Source of the DNA: a virus
Reading direction: 5' to 3' (one strand)
Length of the DNA stretch: 21,608 nt
Virus record (IMG/VR): IMGVR_UViG_3300044953_000256
Coordinates: 1-21,608 of that record
Shown here: positions 1-7,083 of the stretch, piece by piece
How positions within the stretch are numbered: the first letter of the stretch is position 1
Layout of the letters: each line of letters starts with the position of its first letter
Notes under the pieces: model-generated
The model's database searches: none
The model's input: the letters and a program-made list of their open reading frames with translations, nothing else
What the model was told of the DNA's origin: nothing
Program-made: the position numbers and the translations under genes

Positions 1-401
1 GGTATAATTGAATTTAACTCATTTATATAATATTTTTCACGATTAAAATTAATGTGTATTTTAGTATCAAATTCTGACTCATCAACATATATGTCAAAAT
101 TTAAGTCAACTAAATTATCACCTGGTAGAAAATATAAATGGAATTTTTTATCTAACACATATACTGTATCAATACTAGATATAAATTGTTTAACTGTTTC
201 CCAATTTAATTTAAATGCTTCACTATGGTCTATAGGTAATATATAACCTTTTTCTCCATCATTATAATATACTAAACATGGTTTAGTTAAAGATGGATGG
301 CGATTATCATTTGTTGTGATAATATTAACAAAACATCTATTTAACTCTGATTTGTCAAATAGATATTTTAGTTGTTCTTCTGTTTCAACAATGTAATACA
401 T
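1..401 (-). CDS. Partial gene, possible N-terminus of a phage DNA polymerase
   Basis: An open minus-strand frame begins with ATG at 401-399 and runs 133 codons to the window edge without a stop, so the 3' part is missing. The protein begins MYYIVETEEQLKYLFDKSEL and continues with an acidic/aromatic mixture including YVLDKKFHLYFLPGD around residues 80-94. This N-terminal style (a short strand, a TNDN segment, a GYILPI segment, then a VLDKK..LYF segment) reminds me of the N-terminal region of family A DNA polymerases in some marine phages, but no catalytic motif lies inside the window and the call is recall-based. The gene follows the 204-aa gene after a 30-base gap that carries an AT-rich promoter-like motif. 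The plus-strand frame lying opposite it is judged a shadow. The coding status is much better supported than the function. Confidence 0.6.
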   Translation of the reverse strand, partial: MYYIVETEEQLKYLFDKSELNRCFVNIITTNDNRHPSLTKPCLVYYNDGEKGYILPIDHSEAFKLNWETVKQFISSIDTVYVLDKKFHLYFLPGDNLVDLNFDIYVDESEFDTKIHINFNREKYYINELNSII

Positions 402-416
402 AACCTTTATTATAGG

Positions 417-424
417 TTAAATAT
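417..424 (-). promoter_or_regulatory. Weak AT-rich promoter-like motif
   Basis: ATATTTAA on the coding strand, 15 bases upstream of ATG 401. It shares only the first seven bases with the exact motif, so support is low. Confidence 0.25.
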
Positions 425-431
425 AACAAAG

Positions 432-1046
432 TTAACTTGGCTTACCAAACTGAGTTAAATCTGTAAAATATAAAGACAGGTTAGGTATAAATTTTTCTGC
501 TTCTGTTAGTGATCTTTTATTTGTATCAATTATACCAGACACCATTCTAATGTTATCTTTATAAACATCATATAATGGACCTGTTAATTTCCAAAGAAAA
601 CTAGTTGGTTTATATAATACTAATAAATCATTAGATTGTATTATAGTTAAATATTTACTATTTGTTATTTCAATAAAATCTGTAATTTGGATACTAATAG
701 TAGGTTTAACTACATAACGAATAAAAAAACCATTAATATAATTTTGAGCGGTAGGATAAATAAAATCAGATTGTATTGATGTATTAGGTAAAACTTTTGG
801 ATTTAATTTATTATATCCTATGTTAAGATGATTAAGTTTAGTTACATTATCCTTTAATAAAGTATCACCATTATCAGATATGTCTATTAATTTAACAGAT
901 GAATCAGTATGAGTTTGGCCTGACCAATAATTTCCGCTTTTATCTTTATGGTAGTATCCAACATAATTTTGTTGTGTTGATTCAACAGCAAATTTAAATC
1001 CATCTGTGTAATTTACTTCTACTATATTTGAAACAGATATGTACAT
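432..1046 (-). CDS. Hypothetical virion-associated protein, 204 aa
   Basis: The start codon shares one base with the stop of the 1167-aa hub gene (TAATG at 1048-1044), so the two are almost certainly translationally coupled. The N-terminal 50 residues carry a pattern I associate with small structural proteins of marine T4-like phages: a strand with YVGYYHKDKSGNYWSGQTHT, then a leucine/isoleucine segment. The rest is mixed alpha/beta, with no signal peptide, transmembrane segment or catalytic motif visible. Its place at the end of the baseplate operon makes a baseplate or tail-tip accessory role likely, but that is inference from position. No T4 gene number can be assigned. Confidence 0.72.
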   Translation of the reverse strand: MYISVSNIVEVNYTDGFKFAVESTQQNYVGYYHKDKSGNYWSGQTHTDSSVKLIDISDNGDTLLKDNVTKLNHLNIGYNKLNPKVLPNTSIQSDFIYPTAQNYINGFFIRYVVKPTISIQITDFIEITNSKYLTIIQSNDLLVLYKPTSFLWKLTGPLYDVYKDNIRMVSGIIDTNKRSLTEAEKFIPNLSLYFTDLTQFGKPS

Positions 1047-4000
1047 TACATTGTTTTAACTTCTTTTATAAGTTTATCTTGATCAGCCAAAATAGTTGGA
1101 TCATAACTAATAGGAATTATTTTGTTTAAATCTGGGAAAGAAACTGGTCTAGAATATAGAGGTACTTTTAGGTTAGTATCCATTAATTGTTTTAGATATC
1201 GTAATATTAAATGTCGTAAAGTAGGTTTATTTATATAATATTTAATATCTCCAATAGAAACTCCTCCTAAAGTTCTGACAAAAGTTGTGCCTTGAACCTT
1301 TATAATACCTCCCCAAGTATTAATTGGTCTAATATCAATAGGGGCTACAGGTCCTACTATATTTTTAATATCTTCAACAAGAGTAGAGTAAGCGCCAGTG
1401 ACAAAGTCCATTACATTTGTTGATGGTAATTGGGTATTATGTATTAAAACATCAAGATTAGATTTACCAGCAGTTTTAAGAGCTTCTATTTCTGATCCTC
1501 CTGGAGCACCAGCTGAGTTTGATAAAACTACAGCTAAATTAGGATTTTTTCTTCCAAGAAAACTATAGTTTCTGTAAACATTTTGTTGATTTCCTTTAAT
1601 AGGAGGACTGGATATTAATGTTCCACCAGGTATAGCTATATTACCTCCTAGTAGATCATAAACTAAATTATCAACCCAAGATGTATTGAATTTATCATTC
1701 GCATCTCCTGTTGGGTTAAGCATTTTAGCTACAGTTGATGGAAATTTAATAGCTGAGGCGCTAGATCCAACAGCCGCTAATTCTTTAGGATGCCAATAAT
1801 TAAGGTATGTATTAAAGTCTTTTAAATTACCTACACGAACATTATTAATTATATCAGTGAATTTAGTAGCAGGATGAGTGGCTCCTATAATTATTTTTCC
1901 ATTAACTGTTATATTTGGATCTTTGATGGTGTTTATTTGCTCTTTTTCAGCAGCTGCTAAAAATATTTCTGTTAGATAATCAGCTATAGCAAATATAATA
2001 TATGATGCTTCTTGATTAGCAACAGCTATTTTCTTTAAAGTTGAAAATGGTATTTCTGGTTTTACTTGCTTTTTACTATCAGCATCTAAAACACATATTT
2101 GTGTTTTGATAACTGTTATCCAATCATTATTTTGTAATGAATGAGATATACCTGTTATGATAAAACCAATACCGCTTTCACTATAAGCATATGGTAGTAT
2201 GTTTTCATTAATTTTGAATACTTGACCTTGTACACAGCCTGCTAAACCATCTAATGTTATTTCTAATTCAAAAGGAATAATAGCCTTATATTGTAACTCA
2301 TATCCTTTTACTTGATATAAATAAGTTTTTAATGCTGAAACAGCATTAGAAATTTCTTCAGGTTTTGGTACAACAATTCTTTGAATAGAAGTAGGAGGTA
2401 TTGCTGTAGGTGGTGGTGAGGTAGATGGAGGTGAAGTAGAAGGTGGTGATGAAGAAGAAGGTGGGGGTGGTGGAGGTATAATTCCACCTACTAAACTAGG
2501 GTCTGCTAATACTTTGGTTCTTAAATAATAACCTAAATTAGCTATAACACTATATACTTGCTCAGCATATGTTTTACTTGAACCATCATTATAAATAAAT
2601 TTTTTAGGGATTAATCTGTCTGTTAGTCCTTCATTAAGGTATACTTGAGTTGATGAGTATAAATCACCAACATTGGATGTATCCTGAGCTGCTATTGCAA
2701 TCATTGTTGATTGAGACTCAAATATACGTGATTGGATTTTTATATCACGACAAATACTTTTTAAACCTAATAAATCAAACTCATATTTGTCTTTGGATGT
2801 TAATCCTTCTTCAAGGTACTTCACATCAATAATTTGAGCTGAACTTTTTGTTGTGTATAATTGAAAGTTATTAATACCACCTAAAGCTCTAGATACTTGA
2901 TTTAATACTTGTTTTAAATATTCTGTAGTTATAACTTCAGAATTATTTTGCATTTTAGAACGATATATCTCAATTAATTTAGGTATAGCTAAATAAATAT
3001 TACTTATATATCCTCTATTATCTGTTTCTGTTTTTAAAAATTCTTTTATAACAACTAGTGTGACATTTCCTGTGTCTGGGTCATAATCTCCTGACACTAC
3101 CTTTGGATCAAATCCAGGTCCAAAAGTATCATCTTGTAATAGTATTTTTTTAGCTTTTGTGTTTTTAATTATACATGTTGTTGGATCAACAGATACAGTA
3201 TCTGAACTGGCTAAACAAGTATTATATTTAGGTATTCTTATATCAGCTATTATTTTATTATCTTCATCTTTAAAATTAAAATAAAAATTTAATAAAGCTA
3301 TAAAAATATCCATTCTGATATACTCAATACCATATCCACCATTCTCATAAGTTGTACCTGCTGTTAATAAAGTACAACCACCATAGTTATTAGTAGGAGT
3401 ATTTATTTCTGTATCTAGGGCAGAATTCCAATTAGCATCTCCATCATCAAATAATTTTATTTTACTATTTAATTCTTTTAATTTAAATAAAAAAGCTTCT
3501 GTAGTACTAGGTGTTATTTGATTTGATAATGGATTGTTATTTTCAACATCTTCAGTTGGAGGAATATAAGAAAATTGCCCACCACGTTTATTTTCAGAAC
3601 CATTTATTAAAGCTGAGTAGTTAAATAATATCTGCTCAAATTGAGATAATGTAGGTACCGCTAAATTTCCTGAAGTAAAGTTAGCTGAGTTATTATTAGA
3701 ACTTACTTTAATAGTTGATATAATTTCACCTCTTGATATTAAAATTGTTGTACAATCATATCCACCATTAGGCATAATTTGCCATGAAAAATTTTTAATA
3801 TAACCTAACATAGCATCATAGTTACCATAAGTTGATCTATTTAGACTTTCTATTTGTCTATAAATAACTTCATCAGGAGATAAGTTTGAATCTGATTTTA
3901 TATTAAAGGTATTAATAGTAGGAGTATTAAAATTTTCTATTGTTATATTAGATAAATCTTTAGAATTTAAATATTGAGACCACCCCCACTCAAGTAGAAT

Positions 4001-4549
4001 AGAATATCCAGTTCTCATAAACAATAGTTCTAATTCTTCTAATTGGTGTTTATCCCAACAATAAAATTTAACATTTGCTTCTCTTAATGAGCCATAAGCT
4101 GATTTGTTAACAATTTGAGCTGATGCTATACCAGGCATTGGTCTATAACCAAATGGTCTATTTCCTCCATCATCAATATTACCACCATATACTGAACTTT
4201 GTTTTGCTACTCCTGATCTTAAATTAAATTTTCCAGGATTAGTTGGATCTTCAAACAATGTACCTCCTTCTAAAATGTATTTTCTAGCTAATTCATCTCC
4301 TGAATATTTTTTAGATCCTATTATTTTAGTGACATTCACAAAAGAAGTCATTCTAACCCAAGAATTTTTACCTGTTGTAAATTGTAAAAATTTACTATCT
4401 CTAGATACTAAACCATATGGAGAAACATTATTATATTTTTTATCAGGATTATTAGGATCAGGAATATATTGTCCTTGTGAAATTATTATTTCACGGGCTT
4501 TTAATTGATCTTGAACATACTTATCTAATGTACCTTGGAATATAGACAT
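1046..4549 (-). CDS. Large baseplate hub-like protein, 1167 aa
   Basis: This is the largest gene in the window. The region at about residues 150-195 (ANVKFYCWDKHQLEELELL, then LLEWGW) and the region at about 795-815 (GFIITGISHSLQNNDWITVI) resemble the tube-like hub domains of contractile tails (T4 gp27 / gpD / VgrG type), where the second element is the strand pair closing the hub barrel. Between them lies a low-complexity linker at about residues 688-716 with six consecutive prolines followed by Ser/Pro/Thr repeats. About 330 residues after the hub motif match nothing I recognise. T4 gp27 is about 390 aa, so this protein is about three times longer and may be a hub fused to extra baseplate modules. 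It lies 9 bases after the gp53-like gene and overlaps the next gene by one base. The hub assignment is moderate; the role of the C-terminal third is unknown. Confidence 0.7.
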   Translation of the reverse strand: MSIFQGTLDKYVQDQLKAREIIISQGQYIPDPNNPDKKYNNVSPYGLVSRDSKFLQFTTGKNSWVRMTSFVNVTKIIGSKKYSGDELARKYILEGGTLFEDPTNPGKFNLRSGVAKQSSVYGGNIDDGGNRPFGYRPMPGIASAQIVNKSAYGSLREANVKFYCWDKHQLEELELLFMRTGYSILLEWGWSQYLNSKDLSNITIENFNTPTINTFNIKSDSNLSPDEVIYRQIESLNRSTYGNYDAMLGYIKNFSWQIMPNGGYDCTTILISRGEIISTIKVSSNNNSANFTSGNLAVPTLSQFEQILFNYSALINGSENKRGGQFSYIPPTEDVENNNPLSNQITPSTTEAFLFKLKELNSKIKLFDDGDANWNSALDTEINTPTNNYGGCTLLTAGTTYENGGYGIEYIRMDIFIALLNFYFNFKDEDNKIIADIRIPKYNTCLASSDTVSVDPTTCIIKNTKAKKILLQDDTFGPGFDPKVVSGDYDPDTGNVTLVVIKEFLKTETDNRGYISNIYLAIPKLIEIYRSKMQNNSEVITTEYLKQVLNQVSRALGGINNFQLYTTKSSAQIIDVKYLEEGLTSKDKYEFDLLGLKSICRDIKIQSRIFESQSTMIAIAAQDTSNVGDLYSSTQVYLNEGLTDRLIPKKFIYNDGSSKTYAEQVYSVIANLGYYLRTKVLADPSLVGGIIPPPPPPSSSSPPSTSPPSTSPPPTAIPPTSIQRIVVPKPEEISNAVSALKTYLYQVKGYELQYKAIIPFELEITLDGLAGCVQGQVFKINENILPYAYSESGIGFIITGISHSLQNNDWITVIKTQICVLDADSKKQVKPEIPFSTLKKIAVANQEASYIIFAIADYLTEIFLAAAEKEQINTIKDPNITVNGKIIIGATHPATKFTDIINNVRVGNLKDFNTYLNYWHPKELAAVGSSASAIKFPSTVAKMLNPTGDANDKFNTSWVDNLVYDLLGGNIAIPGGTLISSPPIKGNQQNVYRNYSFLGRKNPNLAVVLSNSAGAPGGSEIEALKTAGKSNLDVLIHNTQLPSTNVMDFVTGAYSTLVEDIKNIVGPVAPIDIRPINTWGGIIKVQGTTFVRTLGGVSIGDIKYYINKPTLRHLILRYLKQLMDTNLKVPLYSRPVSFPDLNKIIPISYDPTILADQDKLIKEVKTM

Positions 4550-4558
4550 AACTCATTA

Positions 4559-4858
4559 TTATTGATTTAATTCTTTTAAATTTCTAATCATATCAGTATT
4601 ATATACTGGAAGTCGTAATTGATATCCTAAAGGAGGATATAATGAATCTTTAGGTAAATCTGGGTTAGCAGCTGATATGAACCACCATAAAGTTGAGTCA
4701 TTATAAAATTGGTTAGCTAAATTATCTAATCTATCACCATATTGCGTTATAATATATGAATCATTATAGGATAAAGGAATCTCTGGATATCGAGTTGATG
4801 AGCGATATCTAGGTGTATTTGATTGTTTAATTACATTATTGTATTCATAGCGATTCAT
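4559..4858 (-). CDS. Baseplate wedge protein, gp53-like with LysM-type fold
   Basis: This 99-aa protein has a LysM-like core at about residues 33-68: YIITQYGDRLDNLANQFY, then a WWFI.AANP segment, followed by a proline/leucine strand ending in LRLP. That arrangement (strand, helix with an NLA..FY signature, tryptophans before an 'AN/NP' turn) is typical of the small T4 gp53 baseplate wedge protein and similar LysM-domain tail proteins of contractile phages. T4 gp53 is about 196 aa, so this is a short version. The gene is sandwiched between the 611-aa tail/baseplate protein and the hub gene, as expected for a wedge or hub-connecting protein. Its start codon lies at the foot of a perfect-core inverted repeat that fills the upstream gap. 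Confidence 0.72.
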   Translation of the reverse strand: MNRYEYNNVIKQSNTPRYRSSTRYPEIPLSYNDSYIITQYGDRLDNLANQFYNDSTLWWFISAANPDLPKDSLYPPLGYQLRLPVYNTDMIRNLKELNQ

Positions 4859-4893
4859 GATAATAAATATTGAAGTTCAATATTTTTATTATC
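4859..4893. other. Inverted repeat filling a gene gap
   Basis: The arms GATAATAAATATTGAA and TTCAATATTTTTATTATC pair with a two-base bulge around a single central G. The structure fills the gap between the 611-aa gene stop (4894-4892) and the gp53-like start (4858). It could control translation of the wedge protein or mark a processing site. It has no U tract and the AT-rich stem would be weak in part. Confidence 0.65.
4862..4870 (-). promoter_or_regulatory. AATAAATAT-type motif
   Basis: Reads ATATTTATT on the coding strand, 3 bases before the gp53-like ATG and inside the inverted repeat. This position is too close to the start for a promoter, so it may belong only to the hairpin. Confidence 0.2.
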
Positions 4894-6727
4894 AAACATT
4901 TATTTTATTAATATTAGGGACACTAGTACCTGGTCTTAAATTTAAATTTCTTATATTTTGATTAAGGTTATCAATATTTTCAAGTAATTTAGATTGAGAG
5001 CCCCAATCCCCTGTATTTAAATAAGCATTGGTTGTGTTTGATTTTTCGTTTAGAGTTGGATAAGCTACTTTATCAGGAGTGATGAATGGTGCTGGGAATA
5101 TTTGTCCAACTGTTCCTGAAGCGTTTTTAGAGCTATAATTTCTTCTTGGTAGGAATGTGTGTATTGGTTTAAATGATAAACCTACTTTTATCATTCTAGG
5201 TACTTGATATTGTCCATTAGATTCTCCATTATTATTTAATCCTGTTTCCCATGATCCCTCTAACATTCCGCTTAATTTAATATCAGTGAATACACCTGGT
5301 TGTCTAAATAAATAATCTCCTACAGTTAGATAACCTATATTACCTCTCATTTTTAATTGAGAACTATAATCTGGAGTCATAGCTGACATTAAATAATTTA
5401 ATTTACTATATAATGGAGCCATTTCAGCATCATTATGAGCATGTATAGTAAATGACACTCCTATATCTCTTGTAAATCCATCATAAACAAAAAATTCTTC
5501 ACCTCTACCCATATAACGATATGAGCTCCATTTAGCATTCATTCCATCACTGAAGTCATCTAAATAAGCTCTAAAAGTTAAAATATCAGTGTTTACAGTA
5601 TTATTACCAGTTAATAATTTTTCATTATTTAAAAACTCAATTCTAAATTTAATTAAATCTTCTCCATACTCATCTTGTACTTTCTTATGATTAACATATG
5701 ATTGAGCTTGTTTGTCTTTATCTGCACCATAAAAAACTTCACTACCTACTATATTAATAGTATTAATAGCATCTAATTGATGATTTAATCCGCTATTAGT
5801 TGATACACCATATCTACTTTCAAGAGTATAGCCTGGAGGGTTATATGCTTTATATTGATATTGTGCGGAACCAGTTGATGGTAATGGTATAAATGGTATA
5901 CTAGTTGAAGATTTATTTGATGGATTTGCTATATTACTTATTTCTTTATTAGTAAATGGATCAAAACCATTTAATCTAACAGATAAATTAATTTTATCAT
6001 CAGTTCTAATTGTTGTTCTATCAAAATAAGAAAAGGTATTTGTAAATCCTATACCATAAACTGAATTGGCACCTCCTAAATAAGGTCCATCTAATTTTAC
6101 TCTATTATCTTTTGATGAATTATCATTAATTATTTTAGATGTATATCTTAAAAGTCTATTTTTAGAATCTTTATTAATACTGTTATTACTAGAATTAAAA
6201 TTATTAGTGTAAGCTACTCCACCTAAAGGTCTATCAATATCACCACCATATTTTTGATTATCTCTTACAAAACCTAAAAGTCCAGGTTGATCAAAATGTA
6301 AACCAAGAGCGGTTCCTGCTACAGATAATGCTAATCCAACACCAGTAAATTGGCGATTAAATCCTCCTAATAATGGAGGAGATGTTGATGGATTATCATT
6401 CCATTCTAATCTAGGATTAGATAATTGTAATCCAGCTTGTTTAAGTAAAAATAAAACACCTTTAGTATTATTATCAGTTCCTTTTGTAATAAACTTTCCA
6501 AGACGAGATAAATCTTGTCTAATAGCTAAAGTAGTATTTAAAATACCACCACGTATAAGACCCTCATCACTTATTTTAAACTGATCTCCATCAGTTGGTA
6601 TTGTTGGTTTTTGAGTGTTAGTTACATTTGGATTAGTAGCTGTACCAGCAAAACTACCATTATTATTGATGTTATTGTAATATTGAGCTAGATTGCTCCA
6701 ACTGTTATTTAGGGTGATAAACGGCAT
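4892..6727 (-). CDS. Tail-tube-like baseplate protein (gp48/gp54-like), 611 aa
   Basis: The N-terminal half has an alpha-helical segment at about residues 52-108 (DEGLIRGGILNTTLAIRQ onwards) followed by a Gly/Asn-rich stretch. The C-terminal half (about 370-540) includes YMGRGEEFFVYDGFTRDIG, then HNDAEMAPLYSKLNYLMSAM and a GDYLFRQPG turn. This order (GR.E.F.v..G.tR, EM.PLY.KLNYL, GDY...QPG) is what I associate with baseplate proteins that adopt a tail-tube fold and cap or start the tube, such as T4 gp48 and gp54. It precedes the gp53-like gene and follows the tape-measure block, a fitting position for a tube-initiating protein. No enzymatic motif is visible. The exact T4 equivalent is uncertain. 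Confidence 0.68.
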   Translation of the reverse strand: MPFITLNNSWSNLAQYYNNINNNGSFAGTATNPNVTNTQKPTIPTDGDQFKISDEGLIRGGILNTTLAIRQDLSRLGKFITKGTDNNTKGVLFLLKQAGLQLSNPRLEWNDNPSTSPPLLGGFNRQFTGVGLALSVAGTALGLHFDQPGLLGFVRDNQKYGGDIDRPLGGVAYTNNFNSSNNSINKDSKNRLLRYTSKIINDNSSKDNRVKLDGPYLGGANSVYGIGFTNTFSYFDRTTIRTDDKINLSVRLNGFDPFTNKEISNIANPSNKSSTSIPFIPLPSTGSAQYQYKAYNPPGYTLESRYGVSTNSGLNHQLDAINTINIVGSEVFYGADKDKQAQSYVNHKKVQDEYGEDLIKFRIEFLNNEKLLTGNNTVNTDILTFRAYLDDFSDGMNAKWSSYRYMGRGEEFFVYDGFTRDIGVSFTIHAHNDAEMAPLYSKLNYLMSAMTPDYSSQLKMRGNIGYLTVGDYLFRQPGVFTDIKLSGMLEGSWETGLNNNGESNGQYQVPRMIKVGLSFKPIHTFLPRRNYSSKNASGTVGQIFPAPFITPDKVAYPTLNEKSNTTNAYLNTGDWGSQSKLLENIDNLNQNIRNLNLRPGTSVPNINKINV

Positions 6728-6741
6728 TTACCTACTTTGTT

Positions 6742-7050
6742 TTAGTATCTACCATCACGCGGTCCTTTATCTCTATATGGTCCACCTAAAGATGGATAGT
6801 AAGGTCTACCAGCAAAAGTATCAGGTACTGATACTGGTGGTTGAGAAGGTGGTACTAATGTTGAGTTAGGAGCAATACCATATCTTCTTCCAGCTAACAA
6901 GTCTTGAGAAGCTTGTAAAGCATTAGAGTTAGCTAATGCCTGGATATTTGAAGTTGTGCGTTGTCCTTCATTTTCAAAATTAGGACCAGGTTGTCCTTGT
7001 AAACTTAAATTTTGAGGTGTACTGCCATTTAATTGGTTTCTTATTGACAT
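6742..7050 (-). CDS. Hypothetical small Pro/Gln/Asn-rich protein, 102 aa
   Basis: The protein is rich in Gln, Asn, Pro, Ser and Gly, with low hydrophobicity, no transmembrane segment and no cysteine; it is probably largely disordered with a short central helix (about residues 30-55, SNIQALANSNALQASQDLLA). The C-terminus is Pro/Tyr/Arg-rich (PYYPSLGGPYRDKGPRDGRY). It sits between the tape measure and the 611-aa baseplate protein, 33 bases after the tape-measure stop, with an ATATTTATA motif in that gap. A structural linker or assembly role in the tail tip is inferred from place only. I do not recognise a family. Confidence 0.65.
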   Translation of the reverse strand: MSIRNQLNGSTPQNLSLQGQPGPNFENEGQRTTSNIQALANSNALQASQDLLAGRRYGIAPNSTLVPPSQPPVSVPDTFAGRPYYPSLGGPYRDKGPRDGRY

Positions 7051-7073
7051 CTTGTTTATAATTTATTGTTTGA

Positions 7074-7082
7074 TATAAATAT
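7074..7082 (-). promoter_or_regulatory. Candidate late promoter motif ATATTTATA
   Basis: Exact ATATTTATA on the coding strand, 23 bases upstream of the ATG of the 102-aa gene, just after the tape-measure stop. One of six exact copies seen in short gene gaps. Confidence 0.4.
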
Positions 7083-7083
7083 A

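Noticed and set aside
52-246. Plus-strand ORF of 64 codons
   Set aside because: It lies opposite the open minus-strand gene at 1-401, and no other gene in the window is on the plus strand.
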